NCBI RefSeq assembly: GCF_000956595.1 | Contig: NZ_JYOO01000038.1 | Coordinates: forward strand, 1-43,998 | Source of the DNA: Priestia aryabhattai B8W22 | GTDB taxonomy: Bacteria > Bacillota > Bacilli > Bacillales > Bacillaceae_H | DNA length: 43,998 nt | Reading direction: 5' to 3' | Shown here: positions 40,665 to 43,998 of the stretch, piece by piece | Numbering within the stretch: the stretch's first letter is position 1 | Layout of the letters: the number at the start of each line of letters is the position of its first letter | Program-made: the position numbers and the translations under genes | Notes under the pieces: generated by a model | Database searches by the model: none | The model's input: only the letters and a program-made list of their open reading frames with translations | What the model was told of the DNA's origin: nothing

Positions 40665-42022
40665 TCAAATTCCCTTGCCATTTCATCGTTAAATCCAAAG
40701 AAATAGGTACAAATAAAGCCTGCTGCGTAAGCAATAACTAATCCAAGTAAATAAAGAAGAATTTGATGCGCATGAACTAAAAACGTAAGCGGCAAACCTG
40801 ATACTCCCACTGCTACAGTTGCAATATGGAAGTGCGCCTGAAACGCTCCGCCGATTCCAGCTCCAAGACAAGCGGTTAAGAATGGACGCCCTAAAGGAAG
40901 TGTGACTCCAAAAATAAGCGGCTCTCCGATTCCGAGCAGCCCTGAAGGAAGTGCACCTCCAATTGCTCGCTTTAAACGTTTTTTCTTTGTTTTGATATAA
41001 ATAGCAAAAGCTGCACCGACCTGACCGGCTCCACCCATTGCTAGTATAGGAAGAAGCGGATCATCTCCAATTGAATTGATAAGCTCTAAATGAACAGGAG
41101 TAAGGCCTTGATGCAGTCCTGTAATGACGAGCGGCAAGAACGTTGCTCCTAAAACAAAGCCTGCTACAACTCCTCCAACCTCTAAAATTCCTAAAAGACC
41201 TTTTGTGATTCCATCGGAAATTAAGCCGCCGATTGGCATAAATACTACATACGTAATAATTCCTGTAATTAACACCGTAACGGTTGGTGTAATAATGATA
41301 TCCAGTGACTGAGGGACAAATTTACGCACTCGTTTTTCCACTACGGCCATAAAGATTGCTGCAAGCAACACTCCTATTAAGCCACCCCGTCCCGGCAAAA
41401 GAGCTTCACCAAAAAGTTTAATATCAGCTACGGCAGGATTAATGACTAAAATGCCCGCTAAGCCTCCTAGAGCTGGCGAACCACCAAATTCTTTTGCAGC
41501 ATTGATACCTACTAAAATACCAAGGTAAGCAAATAAGCCGCTTCCGATAACAGTTAAAAGAATAGCAATCTGTGAATCTGCCGGAAGCCACTTCGCTTGA
41601 ACCGCTGCTTTTGTTACTCCGGTGATAAGTCCAGATGCTACGAGAGCAGGTATCAACGGAATAAAAATGCTTGCAATTCGGCGAAGCAAGAGCTTAAACG
41701 GAGTTGCATTTTTTTCTTTTAGCTCTGATTTCCGCTGTGCTGCACGATTTTCTAAGTTAATACCGCCGGATTCATCAATTAACTTTCCAAACTCCTCTGT
41801 TACTTTATTCACTTTGCCCGGACCAATAATGATTTGCAGCGTTTCTTCTTCCACTAATCCGAGCACGCCTTCCAGTTTTCGTATATCTGCCTTTTTCACA
41901 ATTGAATCATCTTTTATAGTCACACGCAGCCGCGTCATACAATGCGTATACGCTTCAATATTGGATGCTCCCCCAAGCATCTCCAAAACAGCCTTTGCTA
42001 ATTGATGATTATCTAAAGACAT
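40661..42022 (-). CDS. murP: PTS EIIBC, MurNAc-type sugar transporter MurP
   Basis: A 453-residue PTS permease. The N-terminal EIIB domain has phosphoryl Cys28 in YTHCMTRLRV. An EIIC domain of the glucose superfamily follows from about residue 110 (FIPLIPALVASGLITG, GGSPALGGLAG, GLHQGLTPVHLELI, GIGEPLIFGVTLPLG). There is no EIIA domain, so it must borrow a glucose-type EIIA. The start is the ATG at 42022 with AGGGGGA upstream; the frame remains open 20 codons earlier. It imports and phosphorylates MurNAc or MurNAc-GlcNAc. Confidence 0.92.
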   Translation of the reverse strand: MSLDNHQLAKAVLEMLGGASNIEAYTHCMTRLRVTIKDDSIVKKADIRKLEGVLGLVEEETLQIIIGPGKVNKVTEEFGKLIDESGGINLENRAAQRKSELKEKNATPFKLLLRRIASIFIPLIPALVASGLITGVTKAAVQAKWLPADSQIAILLTVIGSGLFAYLGILVGINAAKEFGGSPALGGLAGILVINPAVADIKLFGEALLPGRGGLIGVLLAAIFMAVVEKRVRKFVPQSLDIIITPTVTVLITGIITYVVFMPIGGLISDGITKGLLGILEVGGVVAGFVLGATFLPLVITGLHQGLTPVHLELINSIGDDPLLPILAMGGAGQVGAAFAIYIKTKKKRLKRAIGGALPSGLLGIGEPLIFGVTLPLGRPFLTACLGAGIGGAFQAHFHIATVAVGVSGLPLTFLVHAHQILLYLLGLVIAYAAGFICTYFFGFNDEMAREFE

Positions 42023-42109
42023 GTTAATCCCCCTTTGTATTTTCCTCTTAGATGGATACGCCACTGAGGAAACAGACCACAAAATCCCCTTTGTAATCGC
42101 TTTCTTTTT

Positions 42110-42964
42110 TTATTTCTTATCTTTCAAAAACTGAATGGCATCTTTTGTTTTGTCAATATACTCAATCGCCTGGTCATACTGCTGCGCTGCAATACTTAAA
42201 AATAACACATCAATCACGTAAAGCTGGGCTAAACGAGACGATGTAGCTGCGCTTCGAAACGGCGCTTCATGAGAATAAGACGTATACAAACAAATATCAG
42301 CTAAAGACGAAACGGTGGACTGTCCGTACTTGGTTAAGCTAATCGTCTTTACTCCGCGATTTTTAGCTAAAGATAAGACGTTGCTTACTTCAGGAGTCTC
42401 TCCTGAAAAAGAAATACCCACGACTACATCGTCTTTACTTGCATTTGCGATGAGTGTAGCTGCTAAATGGCTATCTGCAAAAGCCGTAGCATTTTTATTA
42501 ATTCGAAGAAATTTTTGCTGAGCATCTATCGCAATAATATGTGAAGCACCAATTCCAAAAAAATGAATGTTTTTTGCTTCAATCAGCGCGAAAACAGCCC
42601 GCTCTACTTCTTTATAATTCACAAGCTCGGCCGTATCACTTAGACTTTGAATGCTGTTGCTTGCCGTTTTTTTGACAATAGATTGAATCGTTTCATTTGT
42701 TTCAATATCCCGGTATCCTTGTTCTGTATCTCTAGCTAAATCACCGGCTACTCTTACTTTTAATTCTTGAAAGCCGCTAACCCCGATAGATTTGCACAAA
42801 CGAATAACGGCAGCACTGCTCGCATTCGCTAGTCTACCTAATTCCCCAGCCGTACTGTTTACCACAGTATGCGGATTGTTTAAAATATATTCAGCAATTT
42901 TCCGCTCCGAATCAGGAAGCTTAGCCACCGTGTTTTTTATCATTGTTAATCCACCTGTTGACAT
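42110..42964 (-). CDS. murR: RpiR-family regulator MurR
   Basis: A 284-residue RpiR-type regulator. The N-terminal helix-turn-helix is in residues 1-77 (LPDSERKIAEYILNNPHTVV, ASSAAVIRLCKSIGVSGFQEL). The C-terminal SIS sugar-phosphate domain covers about residues 125-255 (IHFFGIGASHIIAIDAQQKF, VVGISFSGETPEVSNVL). The start is the ATG at 42964 with AAAGGAG upstream. It lies between murQ and murP and probably represses the operon until MurNAc 6-phosphate binds the SIS domain. Confidence 0.9.
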   Translation of the reverse strand: MSTGGLTMIKNTVAKLPDSERKIAEYILNNPHTVVNSTAGELGRLANASSAAVIRLCKSIGVSGFQELKVRVAGDLARDTEQGYRDIETNETIQSIVKKTASNSIQSLSDTAELVNYKEVERAVFALIEAKNIHFFGIGASHIIAIDAQQKFLRINKNATAFADSHLAATLIANASKDDVVVGISFSGETPEVSNVLSLAKNRGVKTISLTKYGQSTVSSLADICLYTSYSHEAPFRSAATSSRLAQLYVIDVLFLSIAAQQYDQAIEYIDKTKDAIQFLKDKK

Positions 42965-42976
42965 CGTTTTTCTCCT

Positions 42977-43882
42977 TTATACATAATGGTCAATCGCTTT
43001 TCTCACATAACCGTCCGCATCATTCAGTAATATCTTCGCGGTGTCATAATTTTCATTTGTTTTGATCATCACCACTGCTGTTTTCACCTCATTATTTGCT
43101 TCTTCAAGTGTTCGACTTGCTTGTTCATAGGAAACACCTGTAATTTTACAAATAATACCTATCGCTCGTTCCTTAAGCTTTTCATTACTTACATGAACAT
43201 CTATCATTAAATTTTCATATGCTTTTCCTACTTTAATCATGGCCGCGGTAGAAATCATATTGAGAATCATTTTATGAGCGCTTGCTGCTTTTAACCTTGT
43301 GGAACCTGTCAGCACTTCTGGACCTACTACTACCTCGATGCTATGATCTGCTGCTTTTCCAATAAGAGAATTACCATTGCAAGACAGCGCCACCGTTTTA
43401 GCTTTTACAGATTTTGCATATTTCAATGCACCAATCACATAAGGCGTACGTCCGCTTGCAGCAATTCCAATGACTGTGTCTCGTTCATTTAAATGTATTT
43501 TTTGTAAATCTGCTGCTCCCAATTCTTCTTTATCTTCTGCACCTTCAACTGCTTTCACAAATGCTTTTTCTCCTCCAGCCATTAGTCCCTGTACCTGATT
43601 GGGATTGGTACTGAAAGTAGGCGGGCATTCAACAGCATCCAATACTCCCAGCCGTCCGCTTGTTCCTGCTCCGACATAAATAAGCCGCCCTTCCTTTTGA
43701 AACGATTCGCTTACAAACTCAACTGCTACCTCTACGTCTGGAAGTACTTCTTGCACAGCCAGCGCCACTTTTTGATCTTCTGTATTCATTATGTTTAAAA
43801 TTTCTTTTGTACTAGCTGTATCTATCTTCATGGTCTGCTCGTTTTGGGACTCTGTTGTTAATAACGTAAGCTGTTCATTCAT
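42977..43882 (-). CDS. murQ: N-acetylmuramic acid 6-phosphate etherase MurQ
   Basis: A 301-residue SIS-domain lyase that removes lactate from MurNAc 6-phosphate to give GlcNAc 6-phosphate. Seen: [20 protein letters not shown] (69-88, catalytic Glu85), a second acidic pair in [12 protein letters not shown] (about residues 110-121), [34 protein letters not shown] and a C-terminal domain with [25 protein letters not shown]. The start is the ATG at 43882 after AAGGAG; the frame is open 23 codons further without a site. It is the first gene of the mur operon. Confidence 0.95.
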   Translation of the reverse strand: MNEQLTLLTTESQNEQTMKIDTASTKEILNIMNTEDQKVALAVQEVLPDVEVAVEFVSESFQKEGRLIYVGAGTSGRLGVLDAVECPPTFSTNPNQVQGLMAGGEKAFVKAVEGAEDKEELGAADLQKIHLNERDTVIGIAASGRTPYVIGALKYAKSVKAKTVALSCNGNSLIGKAADHSIEVVVGPEVLTGSTRLKAASAHKMILNMISTAAMIKVGKAYENLMIDVHVSNEKLKERAIGIICKITGVSYEQASRTLEEANNEVKTAVVMIKTNENYDTAKILLNDADGYVRKAIDHYV

Positions 43883-43922
43883 CTTTTCGGCTCCTTTTTC
43901 ACCATGTAGTGAAGTTATGGTT

Positions 43923-43985
43923 ATTATAATTCGTTTAAAATATAATTTCAATAATTTATTTTATTTTTTAAAATTATATTTTAAA
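43923..43985 (-). promoter_or_regulatory. murQRP-mupG promoter inside a 15-base inverted repeat
   Basis: On the reverse strand TTGAAA (43946-43951), a 17-base spacer and TATAAT (43923-43928). TTTAAAATATAATTT (43934-43948) and AAATTATATTTTAAA (43971-43985) are perfect inverted repeats 22 bases apart, the first of which fills the spacer and enters the -35. This is a plausible MurR site. Confidence 0.65.
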
Positions 43986-43998
43986 ACAACATAAAAAA

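Noticed and set aside
41622-42005. Open frame of 127 codons on the forward strand inside murP
   Set aside because: It lies opposite the conserved EIIB and linker regions of murP and has no recognisable protein features.

Overview
The window reads as core chromosome of a low-GC Bacillus-group Firmicute. Gene content, AAGGAGG-type ribosome binding sites, frequent GTG/TTG starts and protein similarity (recalled, not searched) fit Priestia (Bacillus) megaterium or a close relative. I see no rRNA, tRNA, CRISPR array, prophage or insertion sequence. About 40 genes are organised into small operons separated by strong hairpin terminators.

Layout. 1-567 (-): N-terminal part of a CwlO-type peptidoglycan hydrolase with a long leader and a perfect WalR box. 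1007-6646 (-): ribose operon rbsRKDACB behind a promoter whose start region carries a perfect CcpA cre/RbsR-type operator. 6763-11434: a drug-efflux locus like B. subtilis yhbIJ-yhcABC (membrane fusion protein, 14-TM MFS pump, WrbA-like flavoprotein, frameshifted small membrane protein) flanked by two MarR regulators. 11606-14629 (-): short-chain dehydrogenase, IclR regulator plus aldo/keto reductase, and a small conserved protein. 15121-17030 (+): DUF485 protein and an acetate/monocarboxylate symporter broken by one extra T in a T8 run. 17071-24308: DUF6985-like protein, a heterodimeric ABC exporter, an MDR oxidoreductase divergent from an HxlR regulator, and sigma-54 (sigL). 24366-28410 (-): SAM methyltransferase, YhgE membrane protein, GNAT acetyltransferase. 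28586-30984 (+): feoAB plus a Cys-rich Feo partner under a Fur box. 31027-31948 (-): YtxH and DUF3243 stress proteins under a probable sigma-B promoter. 32200-34031 (+): hxlR-hxlAB, the ribulose monophosphate formaldehyde detoxification genes. 34032-34426: intergenic repeat elements. 34427-34672 (-): ferredoxin. 34760-39436 (-): TPP riboswitch followed by ylmB-tenA-thiZXY, salvage of degraded thiamin. 39654-43882 (-): murQ-murR-murP-mupG for cell-wall sugar recycling, with its promoter at the right edge.

The themes are uptake and salvage (ribose, thiamin pyrimidine, MurNAc sugars, ferrous iron, small carboxylates) and detoxification (efflux pumps, oxidoreductases, formaldehyde fixation), each with its own regulator nearby. 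No wholly new system stands out. The items most worth a second look are the structured leader with a seven-codon uORF before marR (7189-7325), three abutting dyads before hxlA, a TetR-type operator before yhgE with no regulator nearby, the nested repeat at 34031-34371, and two single-base frameshifts.
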